DNA from: Candidatus Methylomirabilota bacterium
GTDB taxonomy: Bacteria; Methylomirabilota; Methylomirabilia; Rokubacteriales; CSP1-6
Length of the DNA: 43,102 bases
Direction: 5' to 3'
Assembly: GCA_035709005.1 (NCBI GenBank)
Contig: DASTFB010000110.1
Span: forward strand, 1 to 43,102
Positions 8,533-17,181 of the stretch are shown piece by piece. Position 1 is the stretch's first letter; every line of letters starts with the position of its first letter. Position numbers and translations under genes: made by a program. The notes below the pieces were generated by a model, which had not been told where the DNA came from, ran no database searches, and saw only the letters and a program-made list of their open reading frames with translations.

Positions 8533-8692
8533 CGGTTCGCGATACGGCCGCAGAGCCCCCGGATGCCGGCGGCGCCGTGTGGCGCGACGGACCTTGCGTT
8601 ATCTCCTCGGGCCCGGCCATGTCGACGAGCGGTGTTCGTGTGCTCGTCCCGGGCGACAAAGCATGCGCTCTCTACAGTCATCTCGAATGGTG

Positions 8693-8721
8693 TTGTCAAA
8701 GCGCTCGACCTTATGTAATGT
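8693..8721 (+). promoter_or_regulatory. Candidate sigma-70 promoter of the pentose-phosphate operon
   Basis: TTGTCA (8693-8698), a 17-base spacer and TAATGT (8716-8721): five and four matches to the -35 and -10 consensus. It is one of the few AT-rich spots in the gap and lies about 195 bases before the first operon gene, implying a leader of some 190 nucleotides. Confidence 0.5.
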
Positions 8722-8776
8722 AGCGCCCTCGCTCGAAACGGGAGGATCGGCCCGACGCCCGTTGGGGAGGGCCGCA

Positions 8777-8902
8777 ATGAAGGGATGGTCGGTCGCCCAG
8801 GGTGTTTCTTCCCTCGTGTCTCTTCCTTGCTGTCTCGCCGAGTGTGTTGCCCGCAGTCGGGTGCCCGCCACCCAGACCGGTCCGGCCTGGGAGCGCAGGT
8901 GA
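8777..8902 (+). CDS. Possible 41-residue leader peptide upstream of transketolase
   Basis: An ATG at 8777 preceded by GGGGAGG (8764-8770) opens a 41-codon frame: MKGWSVAQGVSSLVSLPCCL, then AECVARSRVP and a C-terminus rich in Thr, Gln and Arg. The TGA stop (8900-8902) abuts the ribosome site of the transketolase gene, so translation of this frame could influence operon translation. I do not recognise the peptide. In GC-rich DNA a frame this short can arise by chance; only the ribosome site and stop position favour it. Confidence 0.3.
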   Translation: MKGWSVAQGVSSLVSLPCCLAECVARSRVPATQTGPAWERR

Positions 8903-8916
8903 AAGGAGCTTGAACG

Positions 8917-9756
8917 ATGGCCTCTGAGAACATCGACGTCGCCGCAATCGCCACCCGGGCCCGCAATCTCCGGCGCCTCGTCATCGAGATGCTCGCGGCG
9001 GCCGCCTCGGGCCACCCTGGCGGGAGCCTTTCGGCGGCGGACATCATCGCCTGCCTCTATTTCGGGGTCATGCGCCACCGGCCGCAGGAGCCCTTCTGGG
9101 TGGATCGAGACAGGCTGGTCCTCTCGAAAGGGCACGCGTGCCCGGTCTTCTACGCGGCGCTCGCCGAGGCCGGCTACATCACTCACGATCTTCTGACCTC
9201 GCTGCGCCGGCTCGGCTCACCCCTGCAGGGCCATCCCGACCGGCGAAAGCTCGGACTGGTCGAGGCCTCCACCGGGTCGCTCGGCATCGGGCTGTCGATG
9301 GGCATCGGGATGGCGATCGCCGCCCGCCTGCGCGGAAGCCCCTGCCGGACCTATGTCATGCTCGGCGACGGCGAGTGCGAAGAGGGGCAGATCTGGGAAG
9401 CGGCAATGTACGCGCCGCACATCAAGCTCGGAAATCTCTGCGCGATCATCGATTTCAACCGTCTCCAGCTCGACGCGCGCGTCGACGAGATCACGGATCT
9501 CCAGCCGCTCGCGGACAAGTGGCGCGCGTTCAACTGGCATGTGCTGGAGATCGACGGGCACGATTACGACCAGATCCTGGACGCCTTCGCGAAGGCCGAG
9601 CGGGTCACGGAGCGTCCCACCGTCATCATCGCGGCGACCGTGAAGGGCAAGGGAGTGTCGTACATGGAGAACCAGCTCAAGTACCACGGCACTGTCCCCG
9701 ACAAGCCGGAGGATGTTCTCAAGGCCCTGGCCGAGCTGAGCGGGGGCAGGTCATGA
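8917..9756 (+). CDS. tktN: Transketolase, N-terminal (thiamine diphosphate-binding) subunit
   Basis: 279 residues: the first half of a split transketolase, which moves two-carbon ketol units between sugar phosphates in the non-oxidative pentose-phosphate pathway. Visible signatures are GHPGGSLSAADI near residue 31, SKGHACPVFYAAL, and the thiamine-diphosphate/Mg site GDGECEEGQIWEAA (GDG at 150-152) ending in DFNRLQ with Asn181. The ATG at 8917 has AAAGGAG 8 bases upstream. It is the first gene of the sugar-phosphate operon, and its TGA overlaps the ATG of the C-terminal subunit (ATGA), keeping the two halves in equal amounts. Confidence 0.93.
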   Translation: MASENIDVAAIATRARNLRRLVIEMLAAAASGHPGGSLSAADIIACLYFGVMRHRPQEPFWVDRDRLVLSKGHACPVFYAALAEAGYITHDLLTSLRRLGSPLQGHPDRRKLGLVEASTGSLGIGLSMGIGMAIAARLRGSPCRTYVMLGDGECEEGQIWEAAMYAPHIKLGNLCAIIDFNRLQLDARVDEITDLQPLADKWRAFNWHVLEIDGHDYDQILDAFAKAERVTERPTVIIAATVKGKGVSYMENQLKYHGTVPDKPEDVLKALAELSGGRS

Positions 9757-10742
9757 TCCGCCGCTGGACGTCACCGCTGGAGCCCGGCCTGGCCACGCGC
9801 GAGGCGTACGGCCGGACGCTCGCCGAGCTCGGCGAGGAGAACCCGCGCATCGTCGTGCTCGACGCCGACCTCTCAAAGTCGACCTACACCTCGCTCTTCG
9901 GCAAGAAGTTCAAGGACCGGTTCTTCGACGTGGGGATTGCCGAGGCCAACATGTGCTCGATGGCCGCGGGTCTCGCGGCGGGGGGCTTCATTCCGTTCGC
10001 TTCGAGCTTCGCGTCCTTCCTGATGTGCAAGGGCTACGAACAGCTCCGCGTCTGCTGCGCCTACATGGAGTTCAACGTGAACTTCGTGGGCAGCCACGGC
10101 GGAATCACACTCGGTGAGGACGGGCCGTCGCAGCAGTCGATCGAGGACGTCGCGCTGGCCTGTTCGTTGCCCGGCTTCACGGTGGCCGTGCCGGCGGATG
10201 AAGTGTCGACCGCGGCGTTGGTGCGGGCCGCGGCCGAGCACTACGGTCCGGTCTACATCCGGGTCGGGCGACCGCGTGCGCCCAAGATCTATGCGGCCGG
10301 CGAGCGGTTCTCCTTCGGCCGGGCCAAGACCCTCTCGTACGGGCGCGACGTCACGGTGGTCGCGAACGGCCTGATGGTCGGGGTCGCGTGTGAGGCTGCC
10401 GAGCTCGCCGAGCGCCGTGGCATCGACGTGCGGGTGATCGACTGCCATACCGCCAAGCCACTCGATGAGGCGACCATCGAGATCGCCGCCGCCGAGACCG
10501 GGGCGATCGTCGTGGCCGAGGAGCATCTGTCGCGGCCGGGACTGGGCAGCCTCGTCGCTCAGGCCGTCACCCATAGGCACCCTGTTCCCATGGAGTTTGT
10601 CGGGATGCCGGACGTGTTCGCCGAGTCCGGAACGCCCGAGGAGCTTCTCCGGGTCTACGGTCTCACGGCGGAACACATTCTCGGGGCCATCGATCGCGTC
10701 CTCACCCGGAAGGTCACGGGTGCGGCGGTCGTGGCCCACTAG
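9753..10742 (+). CDS. tktC: Transketolase, C-terminal subunit
   Basis: 329 residues beginning at the ATG that overlaps the stop of the N-terminal subunit. It carries the pyrimidine-binding and C-terminal domains. FFDVGIAEANMCSMAAGLA contains the glutamate (Glu64) that activates thiamine diphosphate in this family, followed by PFASSFASFL, GSHGGITLGEDGPSQQSIED and the C-terminal domain (VVAEEHLSRPGLGSLVAQ). It must pair with the N-terminal subunit to form an active transketolase. The open frame extends far upstream inside tktN, but that part is only an overlapping reading. The fusion gene tal-pgi follows after 9 bases. Confidence 0.93.
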   Translation: MIRRWTSPLEPGLATREAYGRTLAELGEENPRIVVLDADLSKSTYTSLFGKKFKDRFFDVGIAEANMCSMAAGLAAGGFIPFASSFASFLMCKGYEQLRVCCAYMEFNVNFVGSHGGITLGEDGPSQQSIEDVALACSLPGFTVAVPADEVSTAALVRAAAEHYGPVYIRVGRPRAPKIYAAGERFSFGRAKTLSYGRDVTVVANGLMVGVACEAAELAERRGIDVRVIDCHTAKPLDEATIEIAAAETGAIVVAEEHLSRPGLGSLVAQAVTHRHPVPMEFVGMPDVFAESGTPEELLRVYGLTAEHILGAIDRVLTRKVTGAAVVAH

Positions 10743-10751
10743 GAGGGCGAG

Positions 10752-13607
10752 ATGGCGCTCACCGACCTCCGACACTACGGCCAGAGCGTCTGGTACGACT
10801 ACATCAGTCGACACCTGCTGGCCTCTGGCGAGTTGTTGCGGATGATCACGGAAGACGGCCTGGGGGGCGTGACGTCCAATCCCACCATCCTCGAAGCGAG
10901 TGTGAACTACGGCAATGCGTACGACGAGGAGATCGCCATCCTCGCCCGGCGCGGGATGTCGGTCCAGGAGATCTACACCCGCATCGTGGTCGCCGATATC
11001 GCCGAGGCAGCGGATGTGTTGCACCCGGTCTATGATGCGACGAACGGGGCCGATGGCTACGTCAGCCTCGAGGTGTCCCCGGCCCTCGCGCACGACGCGG
11101 ATGGCACCGTGGCGGAGGGGATCGCTCTGTGGAAGCTGCTCAACCACGACAACGTGATGATCAAGGTTCCCGGCACGGACGCCGGCTTCGATGCGGCCCG
11201 CCGCCTCATCGCCGAGGGCGTGAACGTCAACATCACCACGCTGTTCTCCGTGGCGGACTATGAGGCGGCCGTGCAGGCCTACCTCGATGGGCTGAAGGAC
11301 CGCACGGCGAAGGGGCTGGACGTCTCGAAGGTTGCGTCCGTAGCCAGCTTCTTCGTGAGCCGTGTGGACACCGCGGTGGACAAGGCCCTGGACCGGATGA
11401 TCACCGCGGCGCGCGCCGCGGGCGACAAGGGGCGCCTGGAGGCGTTGAAGGGGAAGGCGGCGATCGCCAACACGAAGCTGGTGTACCAGCGCTTCCAGCA
11501 GCTCTTCTCGAGCCCCGAGTTCCAGAAGCTCGAGTCGTTGCGCGCGCGTCGGCAGCGGCCGCTGTGGGCGTCAACGGGGACCAAGAATCCCAAATACAGC
11601 GACGTGCTCTACATCGAGGAGCTGGTCGGGGCCGACACCGTGAATACGATGCCGCCTGGCGCCCTCAACGCCTTCCGTGACCACGGCAAGGCGCGCCCCA
11701 CGATCACCAGCGACGTGGACGCTGCGCGCAATGTGTTCAGCGAGCTGGCGAAGGCGGGCGTCGACACGTCGGCGATCCTGAAGCAGCTCAAGGCCGATGC
11801 CGTTACCACGTTCGCCGATTCCTTCACCCTGCTCCTGCTCGGCATCGACACCAAACGCAAGGCGGCGCTGCTGCGGGGCCGTTACGAGGTCGCGGGCGCG
11901 GGTCTCGGCAAGGCGCTGGATCGATTCAATATCGAGTTCCAGCTGTCCGGCTTCGCCAGAGGCCTCTGGTCCAAGAAGGCCGAGCTCTGGTCGGACGACC
12001 CGGACGAGCAGAAGCGCATCGCCAACCGCCTGGGCTGGCTCGAGGTCCCCGAGCTGATGGCCAAGAGTCTGGGCCGCCTCACGCGCTTCGCCGAAGGCGT
12101 GCGCAAGGACGGCATCAAGCACGTCGTGCTGCTGGGCATGGGCGGCTCGAGCCTCGCGCCCGAGGTGATGCGCGCCGTGCTCGGCGTCCAGCCCGGGGCG
12201 CCGGCCTTCGCCATGCTCGACTCGACCGATCCAGGGGCGATCGATGCGGTGGAGCATTCGCTGGCAATCAGGGAAACCCTCTTTCTCGTCGCGAGCAAGT
12301 CGGGGACGACGATCGAGCCCAACACGCTGGCCGCCTATTTCAAGCGGAAGCTGGAGGCCGCGGGAGTCAAGCAACCGGGCCGTCACCTGGTAGCGATCAC
12401 CGACGAGGGAACGCAGCTGCACGAGCTCGCCCAGCAGGAAGGCTACCGTGACATCTTCGTGAACCCGTCGGACATCGGTGGGCGCTACTCGGCGCTGTCC
12501 TTTTTCGGGATGGTGCCGGCTGCGCTCATGGGTCTCGACGTCAGCGGGCTGCTGGCGTGGGGGCGAGGCATGGCGCTCCTGTGCGGCCCGACGAACGCCA
12601 TCGGGCAGAACCCGGGCGTGGCGCTGGGGATCGTCATGGGTAGCGCGGCCCGGGCAGGACGGGACAAGCTCACGCTCATCACCGGCCCGCGGCTCAGATC
12701 GTTCGGCCTCTGGGTCGAGCAGCTCATTGCCGAGTCCACCGGCAAGAAGGGCACAGGCATCGTCCCCATTGCCGGCGAAGCGCTCGGTACGCCGGAGGTC
12801 TACGGCAATGACCGGTTGTTCGTACGGCTGCGCCTGCATGGAGGCGATCCCGAGGAGCACGACCGCGACGGCAAGGTCGAGCGGCTTCGAGCGGCCGGCC
12901 ACCCCATCGTGACCATCCGGCTCGTCGAGCCCCTCGGGATCGGCGCCGAGTTCCTGCGCTGGGAGATCGCGACGGCGACGGCCGGGGCCATTCTCGGGAT
13001 CAATCCCTTCGACGAGCCGAACGTGCAGCAGGCCAAGGACGCCACCAAGGTGCTCCTCAAGCAGTATCTGGCGGAGCGGAGCCTGGCCGCGCCGGGGCCC
13101 CAGTTCACCGTCGACGACGTGAGCCTCACCTTCAACAAGGTCGTTCTCGACAAGATCGGTCAGGAGCACCGGGCTACGGGCCCGGCCCTGCGGGCGTTTG
13201 TAGACCTCATCCAGCCCGGTGATTACGTGGGGCTGCTCGCCTATCTGCCCCCCCGGCCGGACGTGGAGAGCCGACTCGAGCGTGTCCGCGGAGCGTTCAG
13301 GAGCAGCAAGCGGGTGGCGACCACCCTGGGGTTCGGGCCGCGCTACCTCCATTCCACGGGACAACTCCACAAGGGGGGCATGAACAGCGGTCAGTTCGTC
13401 GTGATCACCGCGGACCCCAAGCAGGATCTCACGATTCCCGGCGAGGCGTTCTCGTTCGGCGTGCTCGAACTGGCGCAGGCGCTCGGGGACTTCGCCTCGC
13501 TGGAGGCGGCGGGTCGTCGCGCGCTCCGTCTCCATCTTCCCGCCGCCGATCCAGCGGCACTCGACCGAGCCTGCGGCCTCCTCGAGGCCGCGCTCGGGCA
13601 CAAGTAG
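10752..13607 (+). CDS. tal-pgi: Bifunctional transaldolase / glucose-6-phosphate isomerase
   Basis: 951 residues, a fusion of two enzymes. Residues 1 to about 370 are transaldolase, which transfers a dihydroxyacetone unit: GGVTSNPTILEAS near 38 and NVMIKVPGTDAG with the Schiff-base lysine Lys138. From about residue 385 the protein is glucose-6-phosphate isomerase: GMGGSSLAPEV (from 462), SKSGTTIEP (515-523) and GGRYSALSFFG. The roughly 180-residue tail (LLAYLPPRP, TLGFGPRYLHSTGQLHKGG) belongs to the isomerase part of this fusion type. The enzyme joins the exit of the non-oxidative branch (fructose-6-P) to glucose-6-P, the entry of the oxidative branch encoded just downstream. GAGGGCGAG precedes the ATG. 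Similar fusions are known in several phyla. Confidence 0.93.
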   Translation: MALTDLRHYGQSVWYDYISRHLLASGELLRMITEDGLGGVTSNPTILEASVNYGNAYDEEIAILARRGMSVQEIYTRIVVADIAEAADVLHPVYDATNGADGYVSLEVSPALAHDADGTVAEGIALWKLLNHDNVMIKVPGTDAGFDAARRLIAEGVNVNITTLFSVADYEAAVQAYLDGLKDRTAKGLDVSKVASVASFFVSRVDTAVDKALDRMITAARAAGDKGRLEALKGKAAIANTKLVYQRFQQLFSSPEFQKLESLRARRQRPLWASTGTKNPKYSDVLYIEELVGADTVNTMPPGALNAFRDHGKARPTITSDVDAARNVFSELAKAGVDTSAILKQLKADAVTTFADSFTLLLLGIDTKRKAALLRGRYEVAGAGLGKALDRFNIEFQLSGFARGLWSKKAELWSDDPDEQKRIANRLGWLEVPELMAKSLGRLTRFAEGVRKDGIKHVVLLGMGGSSLAPEVMRAVLGVQPGAPAFAMLDSTDPGAIDAVEHSLAIRETLFLVASKSGTTIEPNTLAAYFKRKLEAAGVKQPGRHLVAITDEGTQLHELAQQEGYRDIFVNPSDIGGRYSALSFFGMVPAALMGLDVSGLLAWGRGMALLCGPTNAIGQNPGVALGIVMGSAARAGRDKLTLITGPRLRSFGLWVEQLIAESTGKKGTGIVPIAGEALGTPEVYGNDRLFVRLRLHGGDPEEHDRDGKVERLRAAGHPIVTIRLVEPLGIGAEFLRWEIATATAGAILGINPFDEPNVQQAKDATKVLLKQYLAERSLAAPGPQFTVDDVSLTFNKVVLDKIGQEHRATGPALRAFVDLIQPGDYVGLLAYLPPRPDVESRLERVRGAFRSSKRVATTLGFGPRYLHSTGQLHKGGMNSGQFVVITADPKQDLTIPGEAFSFGVLELAQALGDFASLEAAGRRALRLHLPAADPAALDRACGLLEAALGHK

Positions 13608-13617
13608 GAGGAGACCG

Positions 13618-14514
13618 ATGGAACTGGGGTTTGTCGGACTCGGCAGGATGGGCATGAACATGGTGCGCCGGCTGCAGCGGGACAAGCATCGCGTCGTGAC
13701 CTACGACCGGTCGCCGGACACCGTGAAGGAGTCGATGCAGGAGGGCGCCGTTGGCGCCACCTCCCTGAAGGACATGGTCGCCAGGCTGACACCGCCCCGG
13801 GCGGTGTGGGTCATGGTACCGGCCGGGCCGCCGACCGAAAGTACGGTCAGCGAGCTGGTGGACATCCTGCAGGCCGATGACGTGATCATCGACGGAGGGA
13901 ACTCCTACTACAAGGACGACGCGCGAAGGGCCGAGGCGCTGAAGGGCAAGGGCCTTCACTACGTCGACGCGGGCACCAGCGGTGGGATCTGGGGGCTGAA
14001 GGTGGGCTACTGCCTGATGATCGGCGGCGAGGAGGCGATCTTCCGGCGCCTGGAGCCCATCTTCAAAACGCTGGCTCCCGAGAGCGGTTACGCCTACATG
14101 GGCTCGGCCGGCGCGGGCCACTACGTCAAGATGATCCACAACGGCATCGAGTACGGCATGATGCAGGCGTACGCCGAGGGGTTCGAGCTGCTCCACAAAA
14201 GCAGCTTCAAGCTGGACCTTCCCAAGATCGCCGACCTGTGGATGCAGGGGAGCGTCGTCCGGTCCTGGCTCCTGGAGCTCGCCGGCTCGGCCCTGCAAGA
14301 CGATCCCAGGCTCGAGAAGATCAAGGGGCACGTGGACGATTCGGGCGAGGGCCGCTGGACGGTGCTGGACGCGATCGAGAAAGACGTGCCGGCCATGGTG
14401 CTGACTTCGTCCCTCTTCACGCGGTTCCGTTCGCGGCAGGAGGAGTCGTTCGCCGACAAGATGCTGGCGGCGCTCCGTAACGCTTTCGGTGGGCACGCCG
14501 TCAAGAAGGCGTAG
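13618..14514 (+). CDS. gnd: 6-phosphogluconate dehydrogenase, decarboxylating (short type)
   Basis: 298 residues, the short class of 6-phosphogluconate dehydrogenase (the NADP class has about 470). It oxidises and decarboxylates 6-phosphogluconate to ribulose-5-P. The Rossmann motif GFVGLGRMGMNM starts at residue 4; VIDGGNSYYKDD and DAGTSGGIWGLKVGYCLMIGG bind substrate; KMIHNGIEYGMMQ supplies the catalytic Lys171 and Asn175. The second beta strand ends in VVTYDRS, with an acidic Asp30 where NADP-specific forms carry Asn-Arg-Thr. In this family an acidic residue there points to NAD+, which fits the known preference of short-type members. AGGAGG lies just upstream of the ATG, 10 bases after tal-pgi. 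Confidence 0.92.
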   Translation: MELGFVGLGRMGMNMVRRLQRDKHRVVTYDRSPDTVKESMQEGAVGATSLKDMVARLTPPRAVWVMVPAGPPTESTVSELVDILQADDVIIDGGNSYYKDDARRAEALKGKGLHYVDAGTSGGIWGLKVGYCLMIGGEEAIFRRLEPIFKTLAPESGYAYMGSAGAGHYVKMIHNGIEYGMMQAYAEGFELLHKSSFKLDLPKIADLWMQGSVVRSWLLELAGSALQDDPRLEKIKGHVDDSGEGRWTVLDAIEKDVPAMVLTSSLFTRFRSRQEESFADKMLAALRNAFGGHAVKKA

Positions 14515-14529
14515 CGAGGGGATACGTCC

Positions 14530-16071
14530 ATGGTCGAGGTGCGCGCGCCGAACCCTCTCACGGCAGGACTCGCGCAGAACCTGATCCCCCAGCCCTGCAC
14601 GCTGGTGATCTTCGGTGGGGCCGGGGATCTGAGCGCTCGTAAGCTGCTGCCGGCTCTCTATAATTTGTCGGTCGACGGGTTACTGCCGGCCAACTTCGCG
14701 ACGGTCGGCTTCGCCCGCGAGGAAATGGACGACGCGGCCTTCCGCGCTCACGCCCGAAAGGGCATCGAGCGCTTCTCGCGCCGTCCTCTCGACGAAGCGC
14801 ACTGGGGGCAGTTTTCGCGATCGCTCTTCTACGTGCCCGGGATCTTCACGGACGCCCAGGCCTATGCTCAGCTCAGGCGGCGGCTGGAAAAGGTCGAGGC
14901 GGAGTTTGGGATTCCGGGAAATCGGGTCTTCTACCTCTCGATCCCGCCGAGCTTGATCGCCGCGTGCCTCCAGCAGCTGCGCGCGGGGGGGTTCGTGGCG
15001 GACCCGCACGAGGGGCCGATCTCCCGGGTGATCGTGGAGAAACCGGTCGGACGCGATCTGGCGAGCGCGCGTGAGATCAACGCCACGCTGGCCCAGACCT
15101 TCGATGAGTCGCAGACCTTCAGGATCGATCACTATCTCGGCAAGGAAACGGTCCAGAACATCCTCGTGCTTCGATTCGGGAACTCGGTGCTCGAGCCGCT
15201 GTGGAACGCGAAGTACGTGGATCACGTCCAGCTCACGGTCGCGGAGGAAGAGGGCGTCGGAGTCCGCGCCGGCTACTACGAAGAAGCGGGCGCGCTGCGC
15301 GACATGGTGCAGAACCACATTCTCCAGGTCCTGGCCCTCATCGCCATGGAGCCCCCCTGGTCGCTGGATGCCGAGAACGTCCGGGATGCGAAGCTGAACC
15401 TGCTGCGGTGCCTGCGGCCGCTGCGGGGGAGCGACGTGGATCGGCAGGTGGTGCGGGCCCAGTACGGTCCCGGTTACCTGCACGGCGAAGAGGTGCCGGG
15501 CTATCGGCGTGAGGACGGGGTGCGCCGGGATTCGACGACCGAGACGTACGTCGCCCTGAAGCTCTTCATCGACAACTGGCGCTGGGCGGGGGTGCCCTTC
15601 TACGTTCGAACGGGCAAGCGCCTGCCCAAGCGCGTCACCGAGGCGGCGATCCAGTTCAAGCCGGTGCCCGAGATCCTGTTCAACACCAGCCGGGATGCCC
15701 CGCTCGACCCGAACGTCCTGGCGCTCCGCATTCAGCCGGACGAAGGCTTCTCGATGCGCCTGTCGTCCAAGCTGCCCGGCCCCAAGGTACGGATCTACCC
15801 CGTCAAGATGGACTTCCGATACGGGGCCACCTTCGGGGACTCCTCGCTGGAGGCGTACGAGCGTCTGCTGCTCGACGTCATGGCCGGGGACGCGACCCTG
15901 TTCATGCGTCGGGACGCCGTGGAGGCGGCGTGGGCGTGGGTGACCGGCATGCTCGAGGCCTGGGAAGCGAGTCGCTCGCGCTATCTGCCCGAGTACCCGG
16001 CGGGCAACTGGGGCCCGGTCGAGGCCGATCGACTCATCGAGGCCGACGGCCGCACGTGGAGGACCCTCTGA
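14530..16071 (+). CDS. zwf: Glucose-6-phosphate 1-dehydrogenase
   Basis: 513 residues, full length for the family. It catalyses the first step of the oxidative pentose-phosphate pathway, glucose-6-P to 6-phosphogluconolactone with reduction of NAD(P)+. The cofactor motif FGGAGDLSARKLLPALY starts near residue 28, EKPVGRDL lies near 178, and the substrate signature RIDHYLGKE spans 198-206 with Asp200, His201 and Lys205. The C-terminal half has the usual YVRTGKRLPKRVTE and FRYGATFGDSSLEAYERLLLDVMAGDATLF. Its last 16 bases overlap opcA, whose product is needed for full activity of this enzyme in cyanobacteria. Confidence 0.95.
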   Translation: MVEVRAPNPLTAGLAQNLIPQPCTLVIFGGAGDLSARKLLPALYNLSVDGLLPANFATVGFAREEMDDAAFRAHARKGIERFSRRPLDEAHWGQFSRSLFYVPGIFTDAQAYAQLRRRLEKVEAEFGIPGNRVFYLSIPPSLIAACLQQLRAGGFVADPHEGPISRVIVEKPVGRDLASAREINATLAQTFDESQTFRIDHYLGKETVQNILVLRFGNSVLEPLWNAKYVDHVQLTVAEEEGVGVRAGYYEEAGALRDMVQNHILQVLALIAMEPPWSLDAENVRDAKLNLLRCLRPLRGSDVDRQVVRAQYGPGYLHGEEVPGYRREDGVRRDSTTETYVALKLFIDNWRWAGVPFYVRTGKRLPKRVTEAAIQFKPVPEILFNTSRDAPLDPNVLALRIQPDEGFSMRLSSKLPGPKVRIYPVKMDFRYGATFGDSSLEAYERLLLDVMAGDATLFMRRDAVEAAWAWVTGMLEAWEASRSRYLPEYPAGNWGPVEADRLIEADGRTWRTL

Positions 16072-17174
16072 CGTCGGCGGCCGTGGTGGCGCGCGGGCCG
16101 GAGGCAGTGGGCCTCCGGGCGGTCGAGCAGGAGTTGGGGCGGCCGTGGTCATCGCCCGACGCCCTGGCCGGGGCGCCGAGCGCGCGGGCCCTGATGGGCA
16201 ATCTCGTGATCGTTTGCCGGCGCGAGGAGGAGAAGGCGGACGTCGAGGAAGAGCTCGCGACGATCGTCTCGCAGTATCCGTCGCGCGTCCTCCTGCTCGT
16301 CGCCGATGCGGGGAGCCAGTCGGCAGAGATCGACGCCTCGGTCACGGTTTACCGCCGGGCGGGAGAAGCGTCCCAGCCAGCCTGCGGCGAGTGCGTGACC
16401 ATCCGCGCGGGCAGCCACGCCATCGCGCGCCTGCCCTCCGCGGTTCGCGCGCTGCTGCTCGGCGACTTGCCGACGACGCTCTGGTGGGTCACGCCCGAGG
16501 CGCCGCCGCTGGCGGGCGAGCTGTTCGTCCAGCTCGCCGAGCTGGCCGGCCAGGTGATCTACGACAGTTTTGCCTGGACCGATCCGCTCAGGCAACTGGT
16601 CGTTGTCGCGAACTGGGTGGGCGGCGGCCGCCAGCCGGTGACCTCGGATCTCGCGTGGCGGCGCCCAAAGCTCTGGCATCGCATCATCGCCCAGTCGCTC
16701 GACCCCGGGCTAGCGCCGGGCGCTTTCGAGGCGATCAGCGCGGTGGCTGTCGAGCACGGCCCGCACGCGCTCACGCAGGCCTGGCTCCTCGCGGGATGGC
16801 TGGGGTTCCGCCTCGGATGGGTCCCGCGGGGCGGGAAGGTGCTGCCGGGCCCCGAGGTCTCGTGGGCATTCCAGTCGGCGCAGGGCGCGCCCCGCGTGGA
16901 GATCAGGCGCCTCGCCACGGGTGCCACCGATGTCCAGTCCGTCCGGGTCGTGACCAAGGTGAACGGGCGGCCGGTCACATTCCGGTTCACGCGAGAGGGA
17001 CCGGGCCAGGTCACCGTGTTCGCCGAGGGGCTTGCCGATCGAACCCTGGGGCTGGCCGGCCCCGTGCAGAGCCGCGCCGCGCTCGTGGCGCGCCAACTCC
17101 CCGATCTCGCACGCGACCGACTCTTCGAGTCAAGCCTCGCGCTCGCGCGGACGATGGCCGAGACTGTTCTGTGA
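16056..17174 (+). CDS. opcA: Glucose-6-phosphate dehydrogenase assembly protein OpcA
   Basis: About 372 residues from GTG 16056, inside the end of zwf. This start gives a protein of normal family length; the longer open frame merely runs back through zwf. OpcA activates and helps assemble glucose-6-phosphate dehydrogenase and is best known in cyanobacteria and actinobacteria. Visible family features are MGNLVIVCR near the N-terminus, PSRVLLLVAD, IRAGSHAIARLPSAVRALLLGDLPTTLWWV, and YDSFAWTDPLRQL. In cyanobacteria OpcA mediates redox control through thioredoxin; whether that holds here cannot be read from the sequence. The coupling to zwf supports the assignment. Confidence 0.88.
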   Translation: MEDPLTSAAVVARGPEAVGLRAVEQELGRPWSSPDALAGAPSARALMGNLVIVCRREEEKADVEEELATIVSQYPSRVLLLVADAGSQSAEIDASVTVYRRAGEASQPACGECVTIRAGSHAIARLPSAVRALLLGDLPTTLWWVTPEAPPLAGELFVQLAELAGQVIYDSFAWTDPLRQLVVVANWVGGGRQPVTSDLAWRRPKLWHRIIAQSLDPGLAPGAFEAISAVAVEHGPHALTQAWLLAGWLGFRLGWVPRGGKVLPGPEVSWAFQSAQGAPRVEIRRLATGATDVQSVRVVTKVNGRPVTFRFTREGPGQVTVFAEGLADRTLGLAGPVQSRAALVARQLPDLARDRLFESSLALARTMAETVL

Positions 17175-17181
17175 CACCGCC

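Larger units (their letters stand above)
8533..8916 (+). other. 384-base regulatory gap before the sugar-phosphate operon
   Basis: This gap holds a candidate sigma-70 promoter at 8693-8721, a possible 41-codon leader frame at 8777-8902 with its own ribosome site, and the ribosome site AAAGGAG at 8902-8908 for the transketolase gene. The part from 8533 to about 8690 shows no gene or structure that I can name. Confidence 0.6.
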
